Of a stretch of 64,000 nt of DNA, positions 9,384-18,170 are shown piece after piece. The stretch comes from Cytobacillus oceanisediminis (GTDB lineage Bacteria > Bacillota > Bacilli > Bacillales > Cytobacillaceae). Position numbers and translations under genes: made by a program. Where the stretch lies: assembly GCF_007830235.1 (NCBI RefSeq), contig NZ_VLKI01000007.1:179477-243476 (forward strand), read 5' to 3'. Position 1 is the first letter of the stretch, and each line of letters begins with the position of its first letter. The notes below the pieces were generated by a model that made no database searches, had not been told where the DNA came from, and saw only the letters and a program-made list of their open reading frames with translations.

Positions 9384-10163
9384 ATGAATTACAAAAACAT
9401 TAAAATCGAAACGAATAATCAACTTGCTTTTATAATAATAAATCGGCCAGATGTTAGAAATGCACTTAATATGGAAACGGTAGATGAAATTCAATCGGCT
9501 CTTCACGAGCTGGAATTGAATGAAACTATACTGTGTGTTGTTTTTACAGGGGAAGGAGAAAAATCTTTTGCTGCAGGTGCTGATATTTCCCAACTAAAGG
9601 ATAGAACAGGACTTGAGACTTTAGTGAATAGAGGGATGCAGCAAGTTTATGATTATATTGAAAGCTACCCAAAACCAACTATTGCAATGGTCAATGGCTA
9701 TGCACTAGGTGGGGGATGTGAGCTTGCAATGTCTTGTGATATCAGAATTGCTTCGACAAATGCAAAACTTGGCTTGCCTGAGTTAAATTTATCAATTATT
9801 CCTGGTGCTGGAGGAACACAGAGATTGGCACGTCTTGTGGGGAAAGGAAAAGCTCTGGAAATGATTCTGACAGGAAAAATCGTTTCGGGTGAAGAGGCAA
9901 AAATGTGCGGACTTGTTTCAGAACTTGTTCAACCAAAAGAACTTTTGGCAAAGACAGAGGAAGTTGCCGAAAAAATCATAAGCAAAGGACCATTAGCAGT
10001 TAGGCTTGCAAAATTATCAATAAATGCAGGATTAGAAACAGACATAAAAACAGGGTTAGTTATAGAAAAGTTAGCTCAAGCATTATTAATGTCAACTGAG
10101 GATAAAAAGGAAGGAACAAAGGCATTTTTGGAAAAAAGGAAACCAAAGTTTCAAGGAAAATAG
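9384..10163 (+). CDS. Enoyl-CoA hydratase (crotonase 2)
   Basis: This 259-residue crotonase keeps both acidic positions of classic hydratases: YALGGGCELAMSCD and GLPELNLSIIPGAGGTQRL. The oxyanion-hole segment SFAAGADISQL is also intact. It should add water to trans-2-enoyl-CoA in a beta-oxidation-like sequence. AAGGAGGG precedes the ATG. It is followed by a gap with a possible promoter and operator ahead of the HMG-CoA lyase-like gene. Confidence 0.9.
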   Translation: MNYKNIKIETNNQLAFIIINRPDVRNALNMETVDEIQSALHELELNETILCVVFTGEGEKSFAAGADISQLKDRTGLETLVNRGMQQVYDYIESYPKPTIAMVNGYALGGGCELAMSCDIRIASTNAKLGLPELNLSIIPGAGGTQRLARLVGKGKALEMILTGKIVSGEEAKMCGLVSELVQPKELLAKTEEVAEKIISKGPLAVRLAKLSINAGLETDIKTGLVIEKLAQALLMSTEDKKEGTKAFLEKRKPKFQGK

Positions 10164-10277
10164 GTACGGAACTGAAAAGAAATAATATCTTAAAAATTGT
10201 ATTTTATTTATCCCCTTGAATTCTCCATAAATAGACAAAACTGTTCAGATAAAATTTAAGAATATTCATAATAGTTA

Positions 10278-10306
10278 TTGAAATTGCAGATTGGATACAG
10301 TATCCT
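10278..10306 (+). promoter_or_regulatory. Possible promoter with palindromic operator
   Basis: TTGAAA is 17 bases from TATCCT, a fair sigma-A match. The perfect palindrome GGATACAGTATCC (10293-10305) overlaps the -10 region, as a repressor site would. It lies about 50 bases before the lyase start. Both calls are by eye. Confidence 0.35.
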
Positions 10307-10355
10307 ATTTATAAAGCTAATGTTACTTCCAAAAATAACGGGGGAATAAAATGCT

Positions 10356-11279
10356 ATGAAGCTAGTTCATGATGTAACGATATACGAAGTGGGTTTTAGA
10401 GATGGGCTTCAGTTAGAGTCAAAAGTTTTATCTGTTGAAGAGAAACTGGATGTTTTTACTTTTTTCCGGGATGCCAATGTGTCCGAAGTTGAATTTGGTT
10501 CTTTTGTTCATCCAAAGTTAGTTCCCCAAATGGCGAATACTTCGGATTTTTATTCCCATATCCAACAATTTGAAGAAGAGATGGAGCTTGTTGCGCTTGT
10601 CCCAAATTTAAAGGGACTCGAAATTGCAAAAGCAAATGGTGTTAGGTCTGTTAATTATGTCTTATCGGCAAGTAATACGCATAATCAGCAGAATGTACGC
10701 CAAACAACAGACGAATCACTGAACAGCTTTAAGGTTTTATCCCAATTTGCATCTGAGAATGGTATCGCATTAAACGTTACAGTTGCAACTTCATTTGGCT
10801 GCCCATTTGAAGGAACGGTCCCCCAAAAACGCATCATGAAAATACTAGACACCCTCCTTTTACATAACATCAAAAGAATTACACTTGCAGATACAACTGG
10901 TATGGCTAATCCCAAGCAGGTTTATGAATTAACAAAAGAAGCTGTAAATGAATGGAGAAACTTTGAATTTGGCTGCCATTTTCATAATACAAGGGGTATG
11001 GGGCTTGCTAATATTCTTGCTGGAATGGAAGCGGGAATTACGATTTATGATGCATCCATAGGCGGAATTGGCGGCTGCCCTTTTGCTCCTGGTGCAACAG
11101 GAAATGTTTGTACAGAGGATGTTGTACACATGCTGGAGGAAATGGGTGTTAAAACGTCCATTGACCTGGATAGATTAATTCAAGCTTCTCATAAATTGAA
11201 AGAAATACTTGGGCATGATTTGCCTGGGCAAGTAGCAAAGGCAGGAAAGAGCTCACGAAAATATCCGGTGCCAAGCTAA
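10356..11279 (+). CDS. Hydroxymethylglutaryl-CoA lyase-like protein
   Basis: This 307-residue TIM-barrel protein has the HMG-CoA lyase landmarks: FRDGLQLESK for metal and substrate binding, CHFHNTRGMGLAN for metal-ligand His residues, and IGGIGGCPFAPGATGN with the catalytic Cys. The family cleaves 3-hydroxy-3-methylglutaryl-CoA or related 3-hydroxyacyl-CoAs to acetyl-CoA and an oxo acid. With hydratases and dehydrogenases around it, a leucine, isoprenoid or branched-acid route is possible, but the exact substrate is unknown. The start follows GGGGGAATAAAATGCT, which also holds a two-codon ATG CTA TGA frame. Confidence 0.85.
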   Translation: MKLVHDVTIYEVGFRDGLQLESKVLSVEEKLDVFTFFRDANVSEVEFGSFVHPKLVPQMANTSDFYSHIQQFEEEMELVALVPNLKGLEIAKANGVRSVNYVLSASNTHNQQNVRQTTDESLNSFKVLSQFASENGIALNVTVATSFGCPFEGTVPQKRIMKILDTLLLHNIKRITLADTTGMANPKQVYELTKEAVNEWRNFEFGCHFHNTRGMGLANILAGMEAGITIYDASIGGIGGCPFAPGATGNVCTEDVVHMLEEMGVKTSIDLDRLIQASHKLKEILGHDLPGQVAKAGKSSRKYPVPS

Positions 11280-11312
11280 ATTTCATATTAACTTTTTGAA
11301 GGGATGAGATGG

Positions 11313-12113
11313 ATGTTAGTGCAAACCTATGAAACGATAAAAATTGAAAACCCGGATCAGCAGAAAGGCATTGTTATATTGACGTTAAATCGCCCTGATT
11401 CCATGAATGCCTTGAACACAAAAATGGCATTGGAGTTAATCGAAGCGCTGGATGAATTAAAATTTGATGAAAATGTAAGGGTTCTCATTATAACAGGATC
11501 TGGCCCTAAGAGTTTTTGTGTTGGAGCCGATCTAAAAGAGCGGAATGGAATGACGCAAAAGGACTGGAAAAAACAGCATGATTATTTTGAACAAGTGACC
11601 GAAAAAATACGTGAATTCCCTTACCCGATAATATGCGCTGTAAATGGCTATGCATTAGGAGGAGGAATGGAAATTGCTCTTAGCTGTGATATTAGAACAG
11701 CTGCTCCTCAGGCAGGGATGGGACTTCCAGAAGTAAAATTAGGCCTAATTCCTGGTATCGGCGGTACCCAGCTGCTTGCCCGTATCCTGCCAATAGGATT
11801 GGCAAAGGAAATGCTATTTACAGGAAAACGAATTACTGCTGAAGAAGGAAAGCTATTGGCGCTTATAAATCATGTTTTTCCAGCTGAAACACTGCTAAAG
11901 GAAACGATTAAACTTGCAGAAAGCATTGCAGCAAATGCGCCACTTTCTCTAAAAGCTTTAAAGAAAGCCGTAAATAAAGGAACGGAAACAGATTTAGCAA
12001 CAGGGCTTGCACTCGAACTGGAAGCTTATTACAAATGTGCGGATTCAGAAGATCGATTGGAAGGCATTTATGCTTTTAATGAAAAACGCCCACCGGAATG
12101 GAAAGGGAAGTAA
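11313..12113 (+). CDS. Enoyl-CoA hydratase (crotonase 3)
   Basis: This 266-residue crotonase has SFCVGADLKER for the first oxyanion segment, GYALGGGMEIALSCD and GLPEVKLGLIPGIGGTQLL, so both catalytic Glu positions are present. It should hydrate an enoyl-CoA. The ATG at 11313 is chosen because GAAGGG is correctly spaced for it and too close to the ATG at 11304. It lies 33 bases after the lyase gene and 48 before the dehydrogenase gene, so these three are probably cotranscribed. Confidence 0.88.
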   Translation: MLVQTYETIKIENPDQQKGIVILTLNRPDSMNALNTKMALELIEALDELKFDENVRVLIITGSGPKSFCVGADLKERNGMTQKDWKKQHDYFEQVTEKIREFPYPIICAVNGYALGGGMEIALSCDIRTAAPQAGMGLPEVKLGLIPGIGGTQLLARILPIGLAKEMLFTGKRITAEEGKLLALINHVFPAETLLKETIKLAESIAANAPLSLKALKKAVNKGTETDLATGLALELEAYYKCADSEDRLEGIYAFNEKRPPEWKGK

Positions 12114-12161
12114 AAAAATCATTAACCATTAAATAAATGAAAAAATTTGGAGGTAATCGAA

Positions 12162-13331
12162 ATGGCAAATACAAAAACAAAGGAAAATACTGAACACGAA
12201 ATGATCCGTAAAAGCGTTCGCACTTTATGTGAGCGCTTTCCTGAAGAATATTGGAGAGATACTGATGAGAGAGATGCCTATCCGACAGCATTTGTAAAAG
12301 CTTTAACAGAAGAGGGCTGGCTATCTGTGCTCATTCCTGAAGAATATGGCGGAGCAGGCCTGGGAATGAAAGAAGCCGGAATCATTTTAGAGGAGATCAA
12401 TCGTTCAGGCGGAAATGCAGGTGCCTGCCACGCGCAAATGTATACAATGGGAGCATTGCTGCGTCACGGCAATGAGGAGCAGAAGCAAAGGTTTCTTCCC
12501 AAAATTGCAAGCGGTGAATTGAGGCTGCAAGCCTTTGGGATTACTGAACCGACAGCAGGCAGTGATACTACAAGCATTCAAACATTTGCAGAGAGAAAGG
12601 GAGACAAGTATATCGTACATGGACAAAAGATTTGGACCTCCCGTGCTGAGCATTCAGATTTAATGATGCTCCTGGCAAGAACAACACCTAAAGACCAGGT
12701 GCAAAAGAAAACGGACGGTCTGAGTCTCTTTATCCTTGATATGAAAGAGCAGGCAGATAAGATAGATATTCGCCCAATTGATACCATGATCAATCATGCG
12801 ACAACTGAAGTCTTTTTTGAAGGAGCCGAAATTCCGGTCGAGAACTTGATTGGCGAGGAAGGCAAGGGATTCCGCTATGTATTGGGAGGCATGAATGCAG
12901 AACGTATTTTAATAGCCTCTGAATCAATTGGGGATGGCATGTATTTCGTTGATAAATCCGTTCAATATGCCAATGAGCGTGTTGTTTTTAACAGGCCAAT
13001 CGGGCAGAACCAAGGTGTTCAATTTCCAATTTCAAGAGGTTACATGGATATCCAGGCTGCAAAATTAATGAGGGATAAAGCAGCAGAAATGTTTGATGCA
13101 GGAGCAGATTGCGGTGCAGAAGCGAATATGGCAAAATACCTTGCTTCTGAAGCCACTTGGCGTGCAGCAAATGCAGCCATGGACACTTATGGCGGTTATG
13201 GTTTTGCTAAAGAATACAATATTGAAAGAAAGTTTAGGGAAGCAAGATTGTTTATCGTAGCACCTATATCAAATAATTTGGTTGTGAGCTTTGTAGGACA
13301 GCATGTTCTTGGTTTGCCGCGTTCTTATTAA
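12162..13331 (+). CDS. Acyl-CoA dehydrogenase
   Basis: This 389-residue flavoprotein has standard acyl-CoA dehydrogenase length. It shows the middle-domain motif GITEPTAGSDTTSIQ that contacts FAD and substrate, and a C-terminal DTYGGYGFAKEYNIER segment. The usual catalytic Glu before a G[TS] turn near residue 365-370 is not obvious, since the segment reads RLFIVAPISNN. A non-standard active site or a substrate other than straight-chain acyl-CoA is therefore possible. TTGGAGG precedes the chosen ATG. Confidence 0.85.
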   Translation: MANTKTKENTEHEMIRKSVRTLCERFPEEYWRDTDERDAYPTAFVKALTEEGWLSVLIPEEYGGAGLGMKEAGIILEEINRSGGNAGACHAQMYTMGALLRHGNEEQKQRFLPKIASGELRLQAFGITEPTAGSDTTSIQTFAERKGDKYIVHGQKIWTSRAEHSDLMMLLARTTPKDQVQKKTDGLSLFILDMKEQADKIDIRPIDTMINHATTEVFFEGAEIPVENLIGEEGKGFRYVLGGMNAERILIASESIGDGMYFVDKSVQYANERVVFNRPIGQNQGVQFPISRGYMDIQAAKLMRDKAAEMFDAGADCGAEANMAKYLASEATWRAANAAMDTYGGYGFAKEYNIERKFREARLFIVAPISNNLVVSFVGQHVLGLPRSY

Positions 13332-13343
13332 TCATTTCAGACC

Positions 13344-13380
13344 AGAGGGCCCTATCAGAAGGGCCTTCTCTTTAAAAAAG
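13344..13380 (+). terminator. Stem-loop after dehydrogenase gene
   Basis: GAGGGCC and GGCCTTCTC can pair around a 10-base loop, followed by TTTAAAAAAG. It is a plausible weak terminator just before the CaiB gene. Confidence 0.45.
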
Positions 13381-13391
13381 GGGGAACCAGG

Positions 13392-14606
13392 ATGGCAGGA
13401 CCGTTAACAGGTATAACAGTAGTGGATGTAACGACAAACATTTCCGGACCTAGTTTAACAATGATTCTCGCTGATTTAGGTGCTGAAATCATAAAAATTG
13501 AGAGGCCGGATACTGGAGATGACTCAAGGGGGATGGGGCCCTTTTGGGAAGGGGAAGGCGTATATTTTCTCCATATTAATCGAAATAAAAATTCTATTGT
13601 TATAGACCTGAAACAGGAAAATGGCAGCAAAATTGTATATGATCTTGTTGAAAAAGCTGATGTGTTTGTAGAGAATTTCCGTTATAAAAAAGCGGAGAAA
13701 ATGGGACTGGGATATGAAAAATTAAAAGAAGTTAATCCTTCACTTGTTTATTGTTCCTTGTCTGCCTATGGACAGGATGGACCTTTGCGTGAAAGATCCG
13801 GGTATGATGCGATTGCCCAAGCAGATTCAGGCATTATCGGAATTAATGGAGCAGAAGGGTCAGAGATTGCGAGGGTGCCAGTTTCGGTTCTTGACCAGGG
13901 AAGTGCGATGTGGGGAGCAATTGGTATAATCTCTGCACTCCTTCATAAAGAAAAAACAGGTGAGGGGCAATTGGTCACAACTTCACTTTACGAAACAGGC
14001 GTTTTTTGGGTGGGCTACCACATGCTATCCTGGCTTGCAACCGGACAGGAACCTAAGAAAAATGGTGCCGGCCATACTGCTTTTGCACCATACGGGGCTT
14101 TTTATGCCAGCGATGCACCTGTTATGATTGGAATATCGAATAATTCCTTATTTAGGCGCTTATGCAATGTGCTTGGGAAAGAGGAATGGGTTACAGATCC
14201 GCGATATGAGACTAACCCCAAACGAGTTGAAAACCGTGAGAATTTAAGAGTGGCTATTGAAAATATTCTTCAATCCAAGCCTGCTGATGAATGGGTGGGG
14301 CTTTTGGCAGCGGCTGGAGTACCAAGTTCAAAGGTGAAAAAGATTTCAGAAGTTGTAGAGGATGAGCAAGCAGAAGCAATAAATATGTGGAAAAAAGTTC
14401 CGCATTCAAGTATCAAAGACTTCAAGCTACCACGGCTGCCTTTCGAGTTAAGCAATTCCTCTGCAGAGGTTAAACAAGCACCTCCTAAGCTGGGAGAGAA
14501 TACGAAAGACATCTTAGAGAAGCTTGGATATGATGAGGCGAAGATTGAGAATCTACTTAAAGATAAAACGATCCAAAATACAGAAGAAAAAGCAGAATCT
14601 CGCTGA
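13392..14606 (+). CDS. CaiB/BaiF family CoA transferase 1
   Basis: This 404-residue protein has the class III CoA-transferase pattern: LAGA-like start (PLTGITVVDVTTNISGP), the HINRNKNSIVIDLK segment, and the SGYDAIAQADSG motif with the Asp that carries the acyl and CoA intermediates. It moves CoA between a donor thioester and a free acid. It is the last gene before a convergent terminator, and GGGGGAACC precedes the ATG. It gives the cluster a second way, besides the ADP-forming synthetase, to activate the acid. Confidence 0.9.
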   Translation: MAGPLTGITVVDVTTNISGPSLTMILADLGAEIIKIERPDTGDDSRGMGPFWEGEGVYFLHINRNKNSIVIDLKQENGSKIVYDLVEKADVFVENFRYKKAEKMGLGYEKLKEVNPSLVYCSLSAYGQDGPLRERSGYDAIAQADSGIIGINGAEGSEIARVPVSVLDQGSAMWGAIGIISALLHKEKTGEGQLVTTSLYETGVFWVGYHMLSWLATGQEPKKNGAGHTAFAPYGAFYASDAPVMIGISNNSLFRRLCNVLGKEEWVTDPRYETNPKRVENRENLRVAIENILQSKPADEWVGLLAAAGVPSSKVKKISEVVEDEQAEAINMWKKVPHSSIKDFKLPRLPFELSNSSAEVKQAPPKLGENTKDILEKLGYDEAKIENLLKDKTIQNTEEKAESR

Positions 14607-14631
14607 CTTAGTAGACTTAATATGTTACTAT

Positions 14632-14665
14632 AAAAATCTCCTGACTATAAAGCCAGGAGATTTTT
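14632..14665. terminator. Bidirectional rho-independent terminator
   Basis: A 12-bp stem (AAAAATCTCCTG with CAGGAGATTTTT) has an A run on one side and a T run on the other. It sits between the convergent CoA transferase and sigma-54 activator genes and can serve both strands. Confidence 0.9.
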
Positions 14666-14687
14666 ATATATCTAACGCTGTACCTCA

Positions 14688-16085
14688 TTAATCCTTAATA
14701 TACTTTTGAATCTTTCTGAAAGCAGTAGATTGATTTATTCCCAGTGCCTCACCAACTTTATAGGAGCTTTTATATTTCTTATAAGCCTTCATGATTAATT
14801 GTTCTTCCAATTCTTCTTGTGCTTGTTTTAATAGGCAAATGTCATTGATCTGTACAAGATATTGAGAGCAATCATTTCTGGAGTTTATGATTTTTTGTGG
14901 CAAGTCTATCATTTGGATTTCATTCTTATCAGCGGTAACTACCAGGCGCTCCATTAAGTTTTCCAATTCTCTTACATTTCCTGGCCAACTGTAGTTAATT
15001 AATTGATTCTCTGCTTCCAAAGAAAGATAGGTAGAAGAGCCGTATTTTTTATTAAATTTGTCTAAGAAATAATCCATTAAATAGGAAATATCCTCTTGCC
15101 TCGTTCTTAATGGGGGAATGTAAATGGGTATGACATTCAATCTGTAGTATAAATCTTCTCTAAATGCACCTTCCTCCACCATTGAATCTAAGTTTTTATT
15201 AGTTGCAGCTATAATTCTTGTATCGATATGTATTGGTTTGGAACCTCCGAGCCGCTGAACTACATTTTCTTGCAGAGCTTTCAAAAGTTTAACTTGAAGG
15301 TTAAGCGGCATTTCGCCAATCTCATCCAAAAATAAAGTACCTCCATCAGCCTCTTCAAATAATCCCTTTTTCCCATCTTTATTTGCACCTGTAAAAGCGC
15401 CGGGCTCGTATCCAAAAAGTTCGGATTCAATGAGAGATTCGGGTATTGCCCCACAATTAACATGAATAAAGGGCTGTCTGCTTCTATTGCTTTTTTTATG
15501 TATTAAAGATACGATGACACCTTTTCCAACACCAGATTTTCCTGTTACAAGAACAGTGGAATCTACCTTTGCAATTTTTTCTACCATTTTCACTATTTTA
15601 CGCATATTTGGTGAAAAAGAGATAAAATCCTCCTGGCCTTTATTTTGAAATCTCCGCAGTTCTTCAAGTTCTTCTTGGAAACTCTCTAATAAATGTTCGG
15701 TCCGCTCAATTTTATCACGAAGCTGCCTGATCTCTGTGAGGTCTCTGGAAGTAAAGATAATGAATTCAATATTTCCTTCAGAATCAAGGGATGGATTGCC
15801 AATACAATGGATGGTATGGCCAGTTCTTGTTCTTTGAATCATTGATATCCGTTCTTTTACGATAGGAAATAGCGAAGGGGAAAACAGTCCCTTTCTGGCT
15901 AGCTCTTCAGTGTTTTTTCCTACTATTTCATTTGCTTTCATGCCATAAAAAACCTCACCTGCCGGATTGACCCGCAGTACTTTTCCATTGCCGTCAGTCA
16001 CGAAAATTTCGTCAAAACAGGTATTAATAATCGTTTCTAATTCATGATTTAAAGACTTGTAAAGTGTAAGTTCGCTTGCTTCCAT
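14688..16085 (-). CDS. Sigma-54-dependent activator with PAS domain
   Basis: The protein of about 465 residues has three parts. An N-terminal PAS sensor comes first ([20 protein letters not shown]). A central AAA+ domain follows, with Walker [11 protein letters not shown] and the sigma-54 contact loop GAFTGA. A C-terminal Fis-type helix-turn-helix ends the protein ([15 protein letters not shown]). It opens sigma-54 promoters by ATP hydrolysis after sensing a small ligand. The Walker A is slightly unusual, with GKSGVGKG rather than GESGTGKE. The start MEASEL is chosen because GGAAGTGA precedes it and the longer hydrophobic N terminus is unlike the family. It is divergent from the aminotransferase, its likely target. 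Confidence 0.92.
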   Translation of the reverse strand: MEASELTLYKSLNHELETIINTCFDEIFVTDGNGKVLRVNPAGEVFYGMKANEIVGKNTEELARKGLFSPSLFPIVKERISMIQRTRTGHTIHCIGNPSLDSEGNIEFIIFTSRDLTEIRQLRDKIERTEHLLESFQEELEELRRFQNKGQEDFISFSPNMRKIVKMVEKIAKVDSTVLVTGKSGVGKGVIVSLIHKKSNRSRQPFIHVNCGAIPESLIESELFGYEPGAFTGANKDGKKGLFEEADGGTLFLDEIGEMPLNLQVKLLKALQENVVQRLGGSKPIHIDTRIIAATNKNLDSMVEEGAFREDLYYRLNVIPIYIPPLRTRQEDISYLMDYFLDKFNKKYGSSTYLSLEAENQLINYSWPGNVRELENLMERLVVTADKNEIQMIDLPQKIINSRNDCSQYLVQINDICLLKQAQEELEEQLIMKAYKKYKSSYKVGEALGINQSTAFRKIQKYIKD

Positions 16086-16197
16086 ATCTTCACTTCCATT
16101 TTTAAATTGAAGTTCTAATAACTGATAATGAAATAATAGCATAATAAGCAGGTAGCAACAATTCGTAATATTTAGAATAATGCAGAGGAGCATGATC

Positions 16198-16219
16198 AAT
16201 AATGCTTTAAATCATTATT
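16198..16219. promoter_or_regulatory. Possible upstream activator site
   Basis: The inverted repeat AATAATG, 8 bases, CATTATT lies about 50 bases upstream of the -24 element. It is a candidate binding site for the divergent sigma-54 activator. No consensus is known to me for this protein. Confidence 0.35.
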
Positions 16220-16267
16220 AACTGTTATCCTGGGAGAAATAAATCCTTAACTAATAGATACAAATCA

Positions 16268-16285
16268 TTGGCATAAGACTTGCAT
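16268..16285 (+). promoter_or_regulatory. Sigma-54 (-24/-12) promoter
   Basis: TTGGCATAAGACTTGCAT matches the consensus TGGCAY-N5-TTGCA with exact spacing. It lies about 54 bases before the aminotransferase ATG and next to a divergent sigma-54 activator gene. Confidence 0.88.
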
Positions 16286-16338
16286 CTTACTTTTTTAGAG
16301 TTTTTATATGAATCTACCATTATAAGGAGGTAAAAGGA

Positions 16339-17727
16339 ATGGTCACGTATAATAAAGAACAAATAAAGAATCTGCAGGAGTTGGATAAAAAACATTATTT
16401 GCACCCAACATCTTCTTTGAAACAGCATCAGGAAAATGGCCCGAAACGAATTTTTACAGAGGGTAAGGGGATTTATTTAACGGATGTAAATGGCGATCAA
16501 TATATCGATGCGCTGGCATCGTTATGGAATGTAAATATAGGACATGGCAGGAAAGAGCTTGGGGAGGCAGCGAGCCAGCAAATGGGCAAGCTTGCTTATA
16601 GTTCATCTTTTAATAATCTTTCCCACGAAACGGTTATTCAACTGTCAGAAAAGCTTGCAAGCTTAACCCCAGGTGACTTGAACGTATTTTTCTTTACTTC
16701 CGGAGGGTCCGAATCAAATGATACGGCATTTAAGCTTGTACGGCATTATTGGAAAATGAAGGGACAGCCTGAGAAGAAGAAAATTATTGGATTAGAGCGG
16801 GCTTACCACGGAATTACAATGGGAGCGACAAGCGCAACCGGCATTCAGCAATTTCAAAATATGACAACATCTTTGGCACCTGATTTTCTTCATGCAGCAG
16901 CGCACAAAACGAATTGCGAATGGGGAGATAAGAATGATTCTGACTATTCAAGAAGCATCAGAGGGATTATTGAAAACGAAGGTCCAGAAACCATTGCGGC
17001 TGTCATAGTTGAACCGATACAAGGAGCAGGCGGGGTCATTATTCCGCCAGATGGTTATCTGGAAGCTGTGCGGGATCTCTGTGATCAATATGGAATTTTA
17101 ATGATAGCTGATGAAGTGATCTGCGGTTTTGGCCGGACAGGGAGAATGTTCGGTGTAGATAATTGGAATGTGGTGCCTGATATCATGTGTATGGCGAAGG
17201 GGATTACGAGTGGTTATATTCCACTGGGAGCGGTAGCGATAACTGAACGATTAAGAGACAATCTTGCAGAAGTTTCGGACGATGTTTTATTCCATGGATT
17301 TACCTATAGCGGTCACCCAACCTCCTGTGCAGTAGCTTTGAAAAATATTGAGATTATTGAAAAAGAAAATCTGGCGGCCCACGCAAGTAAAATGGAAATG
17401 GAACTTATTAAAGGGTTTAAGTATTTGACGGAGAAGCATTCATCCGTGACAAAATCCCGTGCAAAAGGTTTGCTGGGTGCCTTTGAATTATTCGAGGACC
17501 GGGAGCAGGGGATCCCTTTTGGACCGGAGAAAATGGCTGCACAAAAGCTGGTTGAAGAATGTCTTTCCCAAAAATTGATTGTTCGCTCAGTAACTTTTGG
17601 GGGTACAAATATTATTGCGCTGTCACCGCCGTTAATTATTACAAAAGAAGAAATTGAAAAAATGATCATGATTTTTTCCGATGCTATTCAAACTGTTGAA
17701 AAGAGTTTAAGATTACAAAGTGTTTAA
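16339..17727 (+). CDS. Class III PLP aminotransferase
   Basis: This 462-residue protein is a fold type I, class III (omega) aminotransferase. It has FFTSGGSESNDTAFKL for phosphate binding, ADEVICGFGRTGRMFG with the Asp that contacts the pyridine ring, and MAKGITSGYIPLGA with the Schiff-base Lys. Relatives move an amino group from beta-alanine, GABA, taurine or other omega-amines to pyruvate. ATAAGGAGG precedes the ATG. The sigma-54 promoter upstream implies induction by the ligand of the adjacent activator, perhaps an amine or amino acid feeding the acid pathway (inference). Confidence 0.9.
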   Translation: MVTYNKEQIKNLQELDKKHYLHPTSSLKQHQENGPKRIFTEGKGIYLTDVNGDQYIDALASLWNVNIGHGRKELGEAASQQMGKLAYSSSFNNLSHETVIQLSEKLASLTPGDLNVFFFTSGGSESNDTAFKLVRHYWKMKGQPEKKKIIGLERAYHGITMGATSATGIQQFQNMTTSLAPDFLHAAAHKTNCEWGDKNDSDYSRSIRGIIENEGPETIAAVIVEPIQGAGGVIIPPDGYLEAVRDLCDQYGILMIADEVICGFGRTGRMFGVDNWNVVPDIMCMAKGITSGYIPLGAVAITERLRDNLAEVSDDVLFHGFTYSGHPTSCAVALKNIEIIEKENLAAHASKMEMELIKGFKYLTEKHSSVTKSRAKGLLGAFELFEDREQGIPFGPEKMAAQKLVEECLSQKLIVRSVTFGGTNIIALSPPLIITKEEIEKMIMIFSDAIQTVEKSLRLQSV

Positions 17728-17805
17728 TTAGTTTTGCCAATTAGTTATTGAAGGCCCAGTGTATTTTTAAATTCCGTTTTCAGGTTAGGTTGTCTCGGGG
17801 TTTTT

Positions 17806-18072
17806 GCACCCTGTTGATTGGAGCGGAAGGGGCGAGACTCCTCGAAAATGCATTCGCATTTTCTTCGTGCGGTGTTTATTCGAGGATGCTTATTCAAAGT
17901 CCTGCGGGAGTAGCGAGTCAGCAGGAGACCCCGCAGGTGCGAATGCACCGAGGAGCGTCGGATCGCCCGCGTTCGCTGAGTCCCTGGAGCGGAAATCAAC
18001 AGGCCAAATTTTATAGAGCTATTGCCTTATCAAAAGAGGGTGTCCAAAAGCTATACTTTAGGGACACCCTCC
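17806..18072 (+). repeat. Bacillus-type palindromic repeat, copy 1, with insertion
   Basis: This element runs from CACCCTGTTGATTGGAGCGG to GGAGCGGAAATCAACAGG, then a stem-loop GAGGGTGTCC / GGGACACCCTC. The same parts occur in inverted orientation at 30351-30548. Copy 1 carries about 60 extra bases (about 17842-17902) that include the small hairpin CGAAAATGC / GCATTTTC. The terminal stem-loop probably ends aminotransferase transcription. I see no gene in 17728-18170. Confidence 0.85.
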
Positions 18073-18170
18073 CTTAAGCCGATAAAATTATCAGAATATT
18101 ATTTATATTCGGATAGACATTCTTGCTTGTTCAATCTTTATACATCCAAAAAATGAGTGGAGGAAAATGA

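Noticed and set aside
17748..18077. Open frame of about 109 codons across the palindromic repeat
   Set aside because: It runs through a known-type palindromic repeat and has no ribosome site or protein-like composition.
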